In this document: positions 16,630-24,727 of the stretch, one piece after another
Layout: every line of letters begins with the position of its first letter
Position numbering within the stretch: the stretch's first letter is position 1
Assembly: GCA_900541245.1 (NCBI GenBank)
Contig: UQIS01000012.1
Location: 1 to 51,507, forward strand
Source of the DNA: an uncultured Collinsella sp.
GTDB taxonomy: Bacteria; Actinomycetota; Coriobacteriia; Coriobacteriales; Coriobacteriaceae
Direction of reading: 5' to 3'
Length of the DNA stretch: 51,507 nucleotides
Notes under the pieces: model-generated
Database searches by the model: none
What the model saw: the letters and a program-made list of their open reading frames with translations, nothing else
Told to the model about the DNA's origin: nothing
Translations under genes and position numbers: made by a program

Positions 16630-18041
16630 TATCCGATCGCTCCTTCCATCTCGAGCTTGATCAGGTTGTTCATCTCGACGGCGTACTCAAGCGGCAGCTC
16701 CTTGGAGACCGGGTTGGCAAAGCCGTTGACGATCATGGTGCGGGCCTCTTCTTCCGAGATGCCGCGGCTCATCAGGTAGAACACCTTGTCGTCTCCGATA
16801 CGGCCGATGGTGGCCTCGTGGCCGATGTCGACGTTCTTGGCGCGGATGTCCATGGCGGGGATGGTATCGGAGCGGCTCTGGTCGTCGAGCATCAGCGACT
16901 GGCAGCTCACGGTTGCCTTGGAGCCCTCGGCCTTAGGCGTGGCCACGATGGAGCTGCGGAAGGTCTGGATGCCGCCGCTCTTGGAGATGCCCTTGGTCTC
17001 GACGGTTGCCGATGTCTCGGGTGCGTTGAGCACGACCTTGCAGCCGGTGTCGAGGTTCTGGCCGGCGCCGGCAAAGGTGATGCCGGTAAAGCTCGAGCGG
17101 GCGCGGCGGCCGTTGAGTACGCTCATGGGGTAGAGGTAGCCCACGTGGCTGCCGAAGGAGCCGCTGATCCATTCGATGTCGCCATCCTCGTCCACGCGCG
17201 CACGCTTGGTGTTGAGGTTGTACATGTTTTTGGACCAGTTTTCGATGGTCGAATAGCGCAGGTGCGCGCGCTTGCCCACAAACAGCTCCACAGCGCCGGC
17301 GTGGAGGTTGGCCACGTTGTACTTGGGCGCGGAGCAGCCCTCGATAAAGTGCAGGTCGGCATCGTTCTCAACGATGATGAGCGTGTGCTCAAACTGGCCG
17401 GCGCCCTTGGCGTTGAGGCGGAAGTAGCTCTGCAGCGGAAAATCGAGCTTGGTGCCCTTGGGCACGTAGACAAACGAGCCGCCCGACCACACGGCACCGT
17501 GCAGAGCCGCAAACTTGTGGTCGGTGGGCGGGATGAGCGTCATAAACTTCTCGTGGATGAGCGGCTCCCACTGCGGATCGTGCAGGGCCTCCTCAATGCC
17601 GGAGTAGACGATGCCCATCTTGGACGCGGTGTCCTGCATGTTGTGGTAGACGAGCTCGGAGTCGTACTGCGCGCCGACGCCCGCCAGGTAGCTGCGCTCG
17701 GCCTCGGGGATGCCCAGGCGCTCAAAGGTGCTCTTGATGTCGTCGGGCACCGACTCCCAGTCGTGCTTTTGGTCGGTGTTGGGCTTGACGTAGGTGACGA
17801 TGTTGCCCATGTCTAGGCCCTCGATGGAGGGGCCCCACGTCGGGTCGGGGAAGCGGTTGAAGATCTCGAGGGACTTGAGGCGCAGGTCGAGCATCCACTG
17901 CGGCTCGTCCTTCTTGGCGCTGATCTCGCGCACGATGTCGGGTGTGATGCCGGCGTCGAGGCGCTCGAATCCCTCCTCGCCATAGGTGAAGTCGTAGAGG
18001 CTGCGGTCGATGTCCGTGACCTCGGTGCGGTTCTTGGTCAT
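16629..18041 (-). CDS. sufB: SufB, Fe-S scaffold complex subunit
   Basis: 470 aa, usual SufB length. It builds nascent clusters together with SufC and SufD. Recognisable are the EPQWMLDLRLKSLEIF segment near the N-terminus, HFIEGCSAPKYN, HVGYLYPMSVL, and the C-terminal VDIGHEATIGRIGDDKVFYL with MSRGISEEEAR. A core cysteine sits in ATVSCQSLMLDDQS, the stretch that in SufB carries cluster-related residues. It starts 12 bases after the sufC stop with a purine-rich ribosome site. Confidence 0.96.
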   Translation of the reverse strand: MTKNRTEVTDIDRSLYDFTYGEEGFERLDAGITPDIVREISAKKDEPQWMLDLRLKSLEIFNRFPDPTWGPSIEGLDMGNIVTYVKPNTDQKHDWESVPDDIKSTFERLGIPEAERSYLAGVGAQYDSELVYHNMQDTASKMGIVYSGIEEALHDPQWEPLIHEKFMTLIPPTDHKFAALHGAVWSGGSFVYVPKGTKLDFPLQSYFRLNAKGAGQFEHTLIIVENDADLHFIEGCSAPKYNVANLHAGAVELFVGKRAHLRYSTIENWSKNMYNLNTKRARVDEDGDIEWISGSFGSHVGYLYPMSVLNGRRARSSFTGITFAGAGQNLDTGCKVVLNAPETSATVETKGISKSGGIQTFRSSIVATPKAEGSKATVSCQSLMLDDQSRSDTIPAMDIRAKNVDIGHEATIGRIGDDKVFYLMSRGISEEEARTMIVNGFANPVSKELPLEYAVEMNNLIKLEMEGAIG

Positions 18042-18053
18042 TGCGTCGCCCCT

Positions 18054-18854
18054 TTACGCCTGCTGCTCTGCAGCGGCGGCCTCGGCCTGGGCGCGCTGCT
18101 CGGCGGCCTCGCGCTCGAAGGTCTCAAAGCCGTTCTTGTCGATCCAGGGGATCAGCGAGGCGTCGTCCTCGCGCACAATATGGCCCTTGACCATAACGTG
18201 GACGCGGTCGACATCCAGGTGCTCCAGGATGCGCGTGTTGTGCGTGATGATGAGCATGGAGCCGTCGCAGCTCTTGCGGTAGGCGTCCATGCCGTGGCTG
18301 ACGGTGGACAGGGCGTCGACGTCCAGGCCCGAGTCAGTCTCGTCCAGGATGGCGAGCTTGGGCTGCAGCAGCAGAAGCTGTAGCATCTCGACCTTCTTTT
18401 TCTCGCCGCCCGAGAAACCTACGCCCAGCTCGCGGTTGAGGTAGGCGGTGTCCATGTTGAGCTCGGCCGCGAGCTCCTTGACGCGACGGCGGAACTCCTT
18501 GCCTTTCATCTCCAGGCCGGGGCGGCCGGCGATGCTGGCGCGCAAAAAGCTCGACAGCGGCACGCCCGGGATCTCGACTGGGGCCTGGAAGCTCAGGAAC
18601 AGGCCGGCGCGCGAGCGCTTGTCGGTGGTGAGCTCAGTGATGTCCTGGCCGTCAAAGACGATGCGGCCGTCATCGACGGTATAGACGGGGTCGCCCATGC
18701 CCAGGTGGCCGAGGGTGGACTTGCCGGCGCCGTTGGGTCCCATCAGCACGTGGGTCGCGCCGGCGGCGACGTTGAGGTTGACGTTGTGGAGGATGGTCTT
18801 CTCGTCCACGGAGGCGGTCAGACCTTCGATGGAAAGCAGCGGATTTGCGCTCAT
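18054..18854 (-). CDS. sufC: SufC ATPase of the Fe-S assembly complex
   Basis: A 266-aa ABC-type ATPase that drives the SufBCD scaffold. Walker A is GPNGAGKST (39-47), the Q-loop is SFQAPVEIPGV (88-98), the ABC signature is FSGGEKKK (147-154), Walker B is LAILDETDSGLD (168-179), and the switch histidine is in ITHN (H205). The C-terminal tail is Ala/Glu-rich and about 20 residues longer than usual. The ATG at 18854 has GAGAGGG at good spacing; an ATG ten codons upstream has none. First gene of the operon. Confidence 0.95.
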   Translation of the reverse strand: MSANPLLSIEGLTASVDEKTILHNVNLNVAAGATHVLMGPNGAGKSTLGHLGMGDPVYTVDDGRIVFDGQDITELTTDKRSRAGLFLSFQAPVEIPGVPLSSFLRASIAGRPGLEMKGKEFRRRVKELAAELNMDTAYLNRELGVGFSGGEKKKVEMLQLLLLQPKLAILDETDSGLDVDALSTVSHGMDAYRKSCDGSMLIITHNTRILEHLDVDRVHVMVKGHIVREDDASLIPWIDKNGFETFEREAAEQRAQAEAAAAEQQA

Positions 18855-18918
18855 GCTGTCCCTCTCTGTATATGGTGTACTCATAGGTGTACTAAACCCT
18901 AGGAATCTTCTCGGAATA

Positions 18919-18962
18919 AAGTTACTATGGGTTCGGCGTTAGTCAAGGGAAAACCCGACTAA
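18919..18962 (-). promoter_or_regulatory. suf operon promoter with overlapping operator
   Basis: On the leftward strand TTGACT (18946-18941) and TAACTT (18924-18919) are separated by 16 bases. The inverted repeat TTAGTC-N12-GACTAA (18939-18962), with GGG/CCC also paired inside, covers the -35. That is the expected position for repression by the divergent Rrf2 protein. Confidence 0.6.
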
Positions 18963-18967
18963 TCCAC

Positions 18968-19052
18968 TCGACTTTTTAGATGAGGGACATAAAATCAGGT
19001 TTGTTTGCCCCGCGTGCATAGGATTTGGGACAAACAAGCCTGGTTTTGTCCC
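18968..19052 (+). promoter_or_regulatory. Promoter and two operator-like repeats of the Rrf2 regulator
   Basis: TCGACT (18968-18973) and TAAAAT (18990-18995) with a 16-base spacer form a candidate promoter. A perfect inverted repeat GGGACAAA-N10-TTTGTCCC lies at 19027-19052, just before the ribosome site. A related, imperfect copy beginning GGGACAT and ending TTTGCCCC at 18984-19011 covers the -10. Two copies of one motif around the start of its own gene suggest autoregulation. Confidence 0.6.
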
Positions 19053-19073
19053 AGTAACGATGGGAGGGTAGGT

Positions 19074-19505
19074 ATGCTCATTTCTTCTAAGGGCCGCTAT
19101 GCCCTCCGACTGATGATCTATATCGCGGCGCTGGGCGACGCCGAGGGCAAGATTGCCCTGCGCGAGGTTGCCGACCGCGAGCATATCTCGCAAAAGTATC
19201 TGGAGCAGCTGGTTCGTCCGCTTATGAAGGCGGGCCTGCTTAAGAGCGTGCGCGGCAAGGGCGGCGGCTACATGATGGCCAAGGACCCGGCCGAGGTGCG
19301 TGCTGGCGACATCCTGCGCGCCGTCGAGGGCAGCACGGCTCCGGTGGCGTGTGACGGCATCGACAACAGCTGCACCCGCAGTGACCTGTGTTCCACCGTC
19401 AAGTTCTGGCGTGGCCTGGACGACGTGATCGAAAAGTACGTCGACGGCGTGACGTTGGCCGACCTGGCCGCCGTCCCCGAGATCAACTTTGACATTAAGC
19501 TGTAG
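19074..19505 (+). CDS. Rrf2-family Fe-S-sensing transcriptional regulator of suf
   Basis: 143 aa. The N-terminal winged helix-turn-helix is clear (MLISSKGRYALRLMIYIA, then ISQKYLEQLVRPLMKAGLLKS and RGKGGGYMMAK). The cluster-binding cysteines are C93, C100 and C106 (spacing x6, x5), close to those of IscR, which binds a [2Fe-2S] cluster. Known IscR/SufR-type members repress Fe-S assembly genes when clusters are plentiful; the divergent position beside sufC supports the same role. The start at 19074 has GGGAGGG upstream; an earlier in-frame ATG at 19005 lies within the operator region and lacks a ribosome site. Confidence 0.92.
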   Translation: MLISSKGRYALRLMIYIAALGDAEGKIALREVADREHISQKYLEQLVRPLMKAGLLKSVRGKGGGYMMAKDPAEVRAGDILRAVEGSTAPVACDGIDNSCTRSDLCSTVKFWRGLDDVIEKYVDGVTLADLAAVPEINFDIKL

Positions 19506-19558
19506 GTTGAGCGCAATTCCTTAAGATTTCGCGGAGGGTTGTTGCCGTTTACCGAGGG

Positions 19559-19574
19559 GTTGTTGTGCAACAAC
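19559..19574. promoter_or_regulatory. Short palindrome upstream of the surface lysozyme-like gene
   Basis: GTTGTTG-TG-CAACAAC is a perfect 7-base inverted repeat in the 139-base gap between the Rrf2 gene and the gene at 19645. It is too tight for a good terminator (no T-run), so an operator is more likely. Confidence 0.35.
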
Positions 19575-19644
19575 GGGCGAGCTGCAATACTTATTTCTAT
19601 CTTTGCAAACTGCACTTTAACTATACCAATGCAGGGAGGATCTT

Positions 19645-21429
19645 ATGCAGCCCAAGCATTCCGCGATTGTGGCGGGCCTGACGCTGGCGCTTTCGTTTGG
19701 CGCCGTTGCCGCGCCTGTGACTGCTGTTGCCGAGGAGCCCACGCCGGGTGTCGCCTCGGATGCCACCGATATCGATAAGGGCCTTTACACCCAGCAGTCT
19801 TTTTCGGGCGTGCTGAGGTCGGTTCAGGGGGTCTCGTTTGTCAACGTGACTGCCGAGATGAAGTACTTTACCAAATACGAGAGCCACGGCAACTATAACC
19901 AGGGATTTTCGTATGGCGATGGCTATAACGCGCTGGGCTATTACCAGTTCGACCGTCGTTGGTCGCTTGTTCCGTTTATGAAACAGGTCTACAACTACGA
20001 TTCTGCCAAGTACGGCATGCTTAAGGCCGCGATCGATCACGGCAGCGAGATTTCCAACGCGAACAACTCCATGTATGCGAACGGCCAGCTCACCGAGCTG
20101 GGTCGCATTGCGCAGGAGGCCTTCCAGGGTGCTTATAACACCGACCCTGCTGAGTTCTCGGCGCTGCAGGATGCCTATGCGTATAACTCGTACTATGCGG
20201 TGACCGAGGCGTGGCTCAAGAGCGCTCTCGGCATTGATATCTCCGGCCGCGCCGACTGCGTCAAGGGCATGGTGTGGAGTATTACCAACATGTGCGGCAC
20301 CGGTGGCTGCAGAGACTTCTTCCGCTGGGCAAACCTTTCCAACAGCATGACGGACCGCGAGTTTGTGACGGCGCTTTCCAACAGCGTGGTCAATAACGTG
20401 GCGACCAAGTATGCAAGCCAGCCCCAGTATCACAATGGCTGGAAGAACCGCTACCGTAATGAGCTCAAGGATTGTCTGGTCTATATCGCCGAGGACGAGG
20501 CTGCCGCGGCAACGCCTGTGGAGCCCGTGCAGCCCGCGCCCACGCCGGCACCTTCGCCGACACCTGATTCGAATGACGACTCGAGTGACGATGCCAACGA
20601 TGGCAAGATGGATGCGCCCTCGACGGATACTGGCGGCGATGGCTCTGCTGGCGGCACTACCAACGACGGCTCTGCCTCGAGCGGCTCCGATTCTACCGGC
20701 TCTGCTGCGGGCGATTCGTCATCAAGCTCTGCCGGCAATACGGACAGTGCCGCCTCTGGTTCGACCGACGCTGGTTCCTCCGACTCTTCCACTGGCTCGA
20801 GCGATTCTTCCGCCGATACTGGTTCTAGCAATGACTCTAACTCTGACGCCGCTTCTGATTCCGGTGCTTCCAAGGACGACTCGAATAAGGCGCCGGACGC
20901 GCCCGTTACTTCGACGGGCAAGAAGCCCTCTTTCGTTGTGCAGCTTGGCTACACGTTTGGTTCCTCGCTGATGGCTGGCGTAAGCAACTCGTCTCCTGAC
21001 AAGAACAATTCTGATCAGGCTTCCACGGAAAAGACCGAGGCCGCAAAGGGTGACTCCAAGGACGATGATTCCGAGAAGACCGAGTCCGATAAGGGTACTA
21101 GCTCTGAGGAAAAGGGCGAGAAGTTCGCTCGGAGTAAGGACGAGGAAAAGAGCAAGACCGACGACGGAAAGCAGCAGGGCGAGGACGGCGGTAAGGGCAA
21201 CGCCGACAACCAGAACCAGGAGCAAAATGGCTCCAATACGGTGACCACCACGACGACTACCACCACTAAGACCTCGGGCGGCATCATGCCCAAGACGGGC
21301 GACCTCATCGTGATGGCGAGCCTTGCCAGTGCAAGCTTGGCCACACTGGGTGCCACCTCTATTGTGAGTGGCAAGAATAAGCTCGATCAGCAGCGTAAGG
21401 CTGCTGGGGAGGACAGTTCTGAGGAGTAG
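19645..21429 (+). CDS. Secreted, wall-anchored lysozyme-like protein
   Basis: 594 aa. A signal peptide (1-29, ending AVAE) is followed by a globular domain (about 60-285) with lysozyme/transglycosylase-like features: FTKYESHGNYNQGF (E79 a likely catalytic acid) and GYNALGYYQFDRRWSL. A long Ser/Asp/Gly/Thr-rich stalk (about 295-540) follows, with Pro-rich PTPAPSPTP at its start. The end has an LPXTG-like sorting signal MPKTGD (548-553), a hydrophobic segment and a charged tail, unusually long and acidic. RBS GGGAGG precedes the ATG. The protein is probably sortase-anchored and acts on peptidoglycan. The exact hydrolase family is uncertain; it resembles lysozyme-like domains in VgrG-related and phage proteins. 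Confidence 0.75.
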   Translation: MQPKHSAIVAGLTLALSFGAVAAPVTAVAEEPTPGVASDATDIDKGLYTQQSFSGVLRSVQGVSFVNVTAEMKYFTKYESHGNYNQGFSYGDGYNALGYYQFDRRWSLVPFMKQVYNYDSAKYGMLKAAIDHGSEISNANNSMYANGQLTELGRIAQEAFQGAYNTDPAEFSALQDAYAYNSYYAVTEAWLKSALGIDISGRADCVKGMVWSITNMCGTGGCRDFFRWANLSNSMTDREFVTALSNSVVNNVATKYASQPQYHNGWKNRYRNELKDCLVYIAEDEAAAATPVEPVQPAPTPAPSPTPDSNDDSSDDANDGKMDAPSTDTGGDGSAGGTTNDGSASSGSDSTGSAAGDSSSSSAGNTDSAASGSTDAGSSDSSTGSSDSSADTGSSNDSNSDAASDSGASKDDSNKAPDAPVTSTGKKPSFVVQLGYTFGSSLMAGVSNSSPDKNNSDQASTEKTEAAKGDSKDDDSEKTESDKGTSSEEKGEKFARSKDEEKSKTDDGKQQGEDGGKGNADNQNQEQNGSNTVTTTTTTTTKTSGGIMPKTGDLIVMASLASASLATLGATSIVSGKNKLDQQRKAAGEDSSEE

Positions 21430-21461
21430 CCTCTCGATTGTCAGATAACTAAAGAGTCGGG

Positions 21462-21496
21462 ACGGGGCCTGGTGCTGCTGCATCAGGCCCGTTTTG
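21462..21496 (+). terminator. Terminator after the lysozyme-like gene
   Basis: ACGGGGCCTGGTG pairs with CATCAGGCCCGT (one bulged G, one G-T) and ends in TTTT, 32 bases past the stop. Confidence 0.75.
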
Positions 21497-21630
21497 TTGT
21501 GCAACGATTAGTTATGCCCCCTCACACCCCGTGTTACTACCGTTACCCGATCTGTTTGTGTACCGACATCCGTACGTGCGAGGCGGTCATTACAATTGGC
21601 ATCGTGCTGCGATTTAAGGGGAACGTTGCG

Positions 21631-23427
21631 ATGTCTGAACAGGCAAATAATGGTTGTGCTGCCGACTTTGGCGTGCGTTTGATCGGCTGTGCCGACGATG
21701 CGGCTTTGCCCATTGGCATGCACGACTATGCGGAGGCTCTTGGTTGCTGCACGCTGGTCGACAAGACCATGTTTATTGCCGATGTGTTGGACTGCGACGC
21801 GTCCGTTGTGGTGTGCTGTCGACCCGAGGGTTTTGGCAAAAGCATGAACTTGTCGACGCTCAGGGCTTTTCTGGAGCGTCCAGCGGTTGGTCGCGCTGAT
21901 CAGCGTTTGTTTGCCAATGCTCAGATTTGGGATGCAGACGGTGGGCGCTATCGGGATGAATATGCTTGCTATCCGGTGATATCGCTGGACTTTTCTGGCG
22001 CTGCGAGGCGTGGTGCCGCTATTGCCGACGTCGTGCGCGATGCCCTTTCGGGCGAGTGCGCTCGCTTGTTGGCGCTCTTGGAGGCTCCTGATTTAGCTCG
22101 AGATAAGGTGCGTCACATCGAACGTGTTGCGCGTGGCGTGGCGAGCGCGGACGAGGTTGACTCGGTGCTCGGTGTGCTCATTGAGCTGCTGGAGATGGCC
22201 TGCGATGAGCAGGTTGTATTGCTCGTTGATGGGTACGATGCGGCGTGGTCTCGCCGTGCGAGCGCGAGGGACGCTTCCGACGCCGATCCGGCAGGGCTAT
22301 TCGATCGCGTGCTGTTCGACGCCATTGCCACTGCGCGCGATTCGTTGCGGCTGACGTGTCTGATGGGGGAGTGTCCCGGTCCTGCCGAAGCGGCGCTTTC
22401 TTCGCGCAGTTGTTCGTATTGTCTGTCGACGCCGCTTTCGACGTGGTGTGACCGTTGGTTCGGCTTTTCGGATGCCGAGGTCCAGGCTCTGTTGAATCAT
22501 GCTGGGCGCGAGGAATACCTTGATGATGCGCGTGAATGGCTCGAGGGATATCGGTTTGGCAGGGTCTATTGTTCGAGTCCGGCGCGCGTGATCGGTTTTC
22601 TGGACCGAGGCTGCACGGCGCCTGTGCGCGCCGATCTGTATGGGTATGCGGATTGCCTGAGTAGGGTAGTTGCCGGGTGGAATCTCGACCGCCTTTCGGT
22701 CTTGTTTGATTTGCTCGGGGCCCATGGGTGCGCTGAGGTCCCGCTTTGTTTGGGCACTGCAGAGCCAGATGTCTCGCCTGACGATGGCATGTGGACAGCG
22801 CTGTATCTGTCCGGTTTTCTCACGACGGATATGACTGAGGAGCCAGAGCATGGCAATCGCCTCCGTGCTTTGCGATTGCCCAATAACGAGCTTAGACAGG
22901 CCTTGCGTCTAGTGATTGTTGAGTGGTTTGAGTGCGCTGCCGAAGACATTCGAGACGTCGATGCGTTTCGCGACGGGCTGTGCCGTGGGAACGAGGATAC
23001 CGTGAGGCGGGCGCTAAGCCGCATCCTGGGGGATGCGGGAATCGGTGAGACCGACCCAGATAAGCCGCTGCCATATCATCTGCTCTTGCAGGGGCTCTGC
23101 TTTGGCTTACCGGGCTATGCCAATCCTGCCTCGAGGCGAAAGTGTGGCGCAGGTCGCTGGGACATCCAGGTTTTCCCTACGGGTGCTGTGTTCGACGTAG
23201 CAGATACGATTGGCATGCTGGACGAGCGCCCGCTGATAACGATTAACTTGATGTATGACCCCGATGTGGATGCGCTGGGACTGGAATTGCTGGCCGTGCA
23301 GTCGCTACTCGACATAGAGCGCGACGGCATCGACGAAATCCGTGTACCGCGCCCCGGCGTGGGTCGCATGCGCTGGGGGTTCGGTTTTGATGGGCAGCAT
23401 GTGGCTACGGTGTGCCAGCGGCTTTAA
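21631..23427 (+). CDS. AAA-ATPase-like protein (PF09820 type) with degenerate PD-(D/E)XK C-terminal domain
   Basis: 598 aa. The N-terminal half matches the AAA-ATPase_like family: TLVDKTMFIADVLD (41-54), the P-loop variant RPEGFGKSMNLS (64-75; RPRRFGKS in most members) and Walker B VVLLVDGYDAAW. The C-terminal end aligns with the nuclease domain that usually follows. The GR-x-D half is present (GAGRWDIQVFPTG), but the expected E-x-K strand reads PLITINLMYD, so the active site appears lost. ATG 21631 has AAGGGGA at good spacing. These proteins are numerous and of unknown function; a toxin- or defence-like role has been suggested only by domain context. It stands alone between a terminator and a convergent GT gene. 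Confidence 0.8.
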   Translation: MSEQANNGCAADFGVRLIGCADDAALPIGMHDYAEALGCCTLVDKTMFIADVLDCDASVVVCCRPEGFGKSMNLSTLRAFLERPAVGRADQRLFANAQIWDADGGRYRDEYACYPVISLDFSGAARRGAAIADVVRDALSGECARLLALLEAPDLARDKVRHIERVARGVASADEVDSVLGVLIELLEMACDEQVVLLVDGYDAAWSRRASARDASDADPAGLFDRVLFDAIATARDSLRLTCLMGECPGPAEAALSSRSCSYCLSTPLSTWCDRWFGFSDAEVQALLNHAGREEYLDDAREWLEGYRFGRVYCSSPARVIGFLDRGCTAPVRADLYGYADCLSRVVAGWNLDRLSVLFDLLGAHGCAEVPLCLGTAEPDVSPDDGMWTALYLSGFLTTDMTEEPEHGNRLRALRLPNNELRQALRLVIVEWFECAAEDIRDVDAFRDGLCRGNEDTVRRALSRILGDAGIGETDPDKPLPYHLLLQGLCFGLPGYANPASRRKCGAGRWDIQVFPTGAVFDVADTIGMLDERPLITINLMYDPDVDALGLELLAVQSLLDIERDGIDEIRVPRPGVGRMRWGFGFDGQHVATVCQRL

Positions 23428-23451
23428 GCGCCGAGGTGTTTCCGGCTTCCG

Positions 23452-24471
23452 TTACTCGGTGTCCTTCATGGGCGGCATGGGCTTCCAGTCGGGGTCCTTG
23501 ATGATCTTGCGGGCGTCCTTCATGCCACGGCGCAGCGCCGGAATACCGGTCTTAAAGCACTTGTCAACGGCTGCCAGGCGAATGAACTCCTTGCAGAAGG
23601 TCGCGGCGTTGCCCAGACGGAACAGCACGGGGTGATAGTCGCCGTAGATTTGCATGTAGCGGGCCAGATAACCGCGGTTGCGCATGATGTAGTAGCGGTT
23701 GGTGTCGCTCGTGGAGTTGAGCTGGCGCTTGCCGGCGATGTCCCAGTTAGAGACGGCGCGGGCGCGCTTGAGCACCACGTCGGCCACAACGGCGGCGGGG
23801 AAGTGCTGGCTGGCTACGTAGCCGTAGCAGGCATCGTCGCCGTAGATAAAGAAGCGCGCGTCGGGCAGGCCGATTTTGTCGACCACGCGTCGCGAGAACA
23901 TGCCGCCCTCAAAGCACAGCTGGTTCATGGCGCGGTAGCCCTCGGGACCCAGATCCCACTTGGCGATGGGGTTAGGGATGCCGAGCGAAAGGATGAGCTG
24001 GTACTGCCAAAAGAAGGCGCCGCCGTCAAAGTCCAGGCGCGAACCCTGGATGACATTGTAGCGGTCGGTCCACTTGGCAAGACGCTCGATGCCTTCGGGG
24101 ATGACGAGCACATCGTCGTCCATCACCCAGAACCACTGAGCGCCCAGGTCGTAGGCGCATTTAGTGCCGGCGGAGAAGCCGCCCGCACCGCCGCCGTTTT
24201 CGAGCTGCGGGGCGTAGATGACACGGTCGGTGCCGCCCTGCGCGTCGGGCTGCTCGGTGTCGATGCCCCACAGGTTGGCCAGGCGCTCGTTGAATGCGGT
24301 GCACATGGCCTCGGTCTCGCGCGAATTCTCGTTATCGACAATCACGATGCGCCAGGGCGTTGCCGTGAGCTCGGTCATGGAGTCGAACAAGTTGGCCAGG
24401 AGTTCCTGGCGCTTGTACGTAACGACGACGATGGCGAGCTTGTCGATGGGAGCGGGAAGGGTTGAAGGCAT
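23452..24471 (-). CDS. GT2 glycosyltransferase, galactofuranosyl/rhamnosyl-transferase-like
   Basis: 339 aa. A cytoplasmic, sugar-nucleotide-dependent GT-A enzyme. Seen: AIVVVTYKRQELL (13-25), the NGGGAGGFSAG loop (92-102) typical of GlfT/RfbF-like enzymes, the metal-binding MDDDV (117-121), and the acceptor motif FEGGMFSRRVVDKIG with FFIYGDDACYGYV. It is transcribed leftward, opposite to the GT cluster that begins 256 bases away, and convergent with the AAA-ATPase-like gene (24-base gap). It probably adds galactofuranose or rhamnose to a cell-surface polymer; the donor is not certain. Confidence 0.85.
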   Translation of the reverse strand: MPSTLPAPIDKLAIVVVTYKRQELLANLFDSMTELTATPWRIVIVDNENSRETEAMCTAFNERLANLWGIDTEQPDAQGGTDRVIYAPQLENGGGAGGFSAGTKCAYDLGAQWFWVMDDDVLVIPEGIERLAKWTDRYNVIQGSRLDFDGGAFFWQYQLILSLGIPNPIAKWDLGPEGYRAMNQLCFEGGMFSRRVVDKIGLPDARFFIYGDDACYGYVASQHFPAAVVADVVLKRARAVSNWDIAGKRQLNSTSDTNRYYIMRNRGYLARYMQIYGDYHPVLFRLGNAATFCKEFIRLAAVDKCFKTGIPALRRGMKDARKIIKDPDWKPMPPMKDTE

Positions 24472-24633
24472 GGGGCAATATATCCTTTCACGCGCGGCGG
24501 GCGAGTGCTGCGCGGAAGCTATCGAATACGTCCTTGGGACTGTCCTATTGTAAAGGCTCGGCGCACCTTAGCGGCAAGCTTTGAATAAAACGCAGGAACC
24601 TGCCATGGGCCCGCCGCATGACGTGGGGCTGCT

Positions 24634-24662
24634 TTGCCCGCAAGAGGCTCCATAGATTATAT
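24634..24662 (+). promoter_or_regulatory. Candidate promoter of the rightward GT cluster
   Basis: TTGCCC (24634-24639) and TTATAT (24657-24662), spaced by 17, lie about 66 bases before the TTG start at 24728. Confidence 0.4.
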
Positions 24663-24727
24663 AAACGCCCGCTGGCGCGCTGACCCTTTGATACCATGAA
24701 ACGACAGGTATTTCCTAAGGAGCACAT

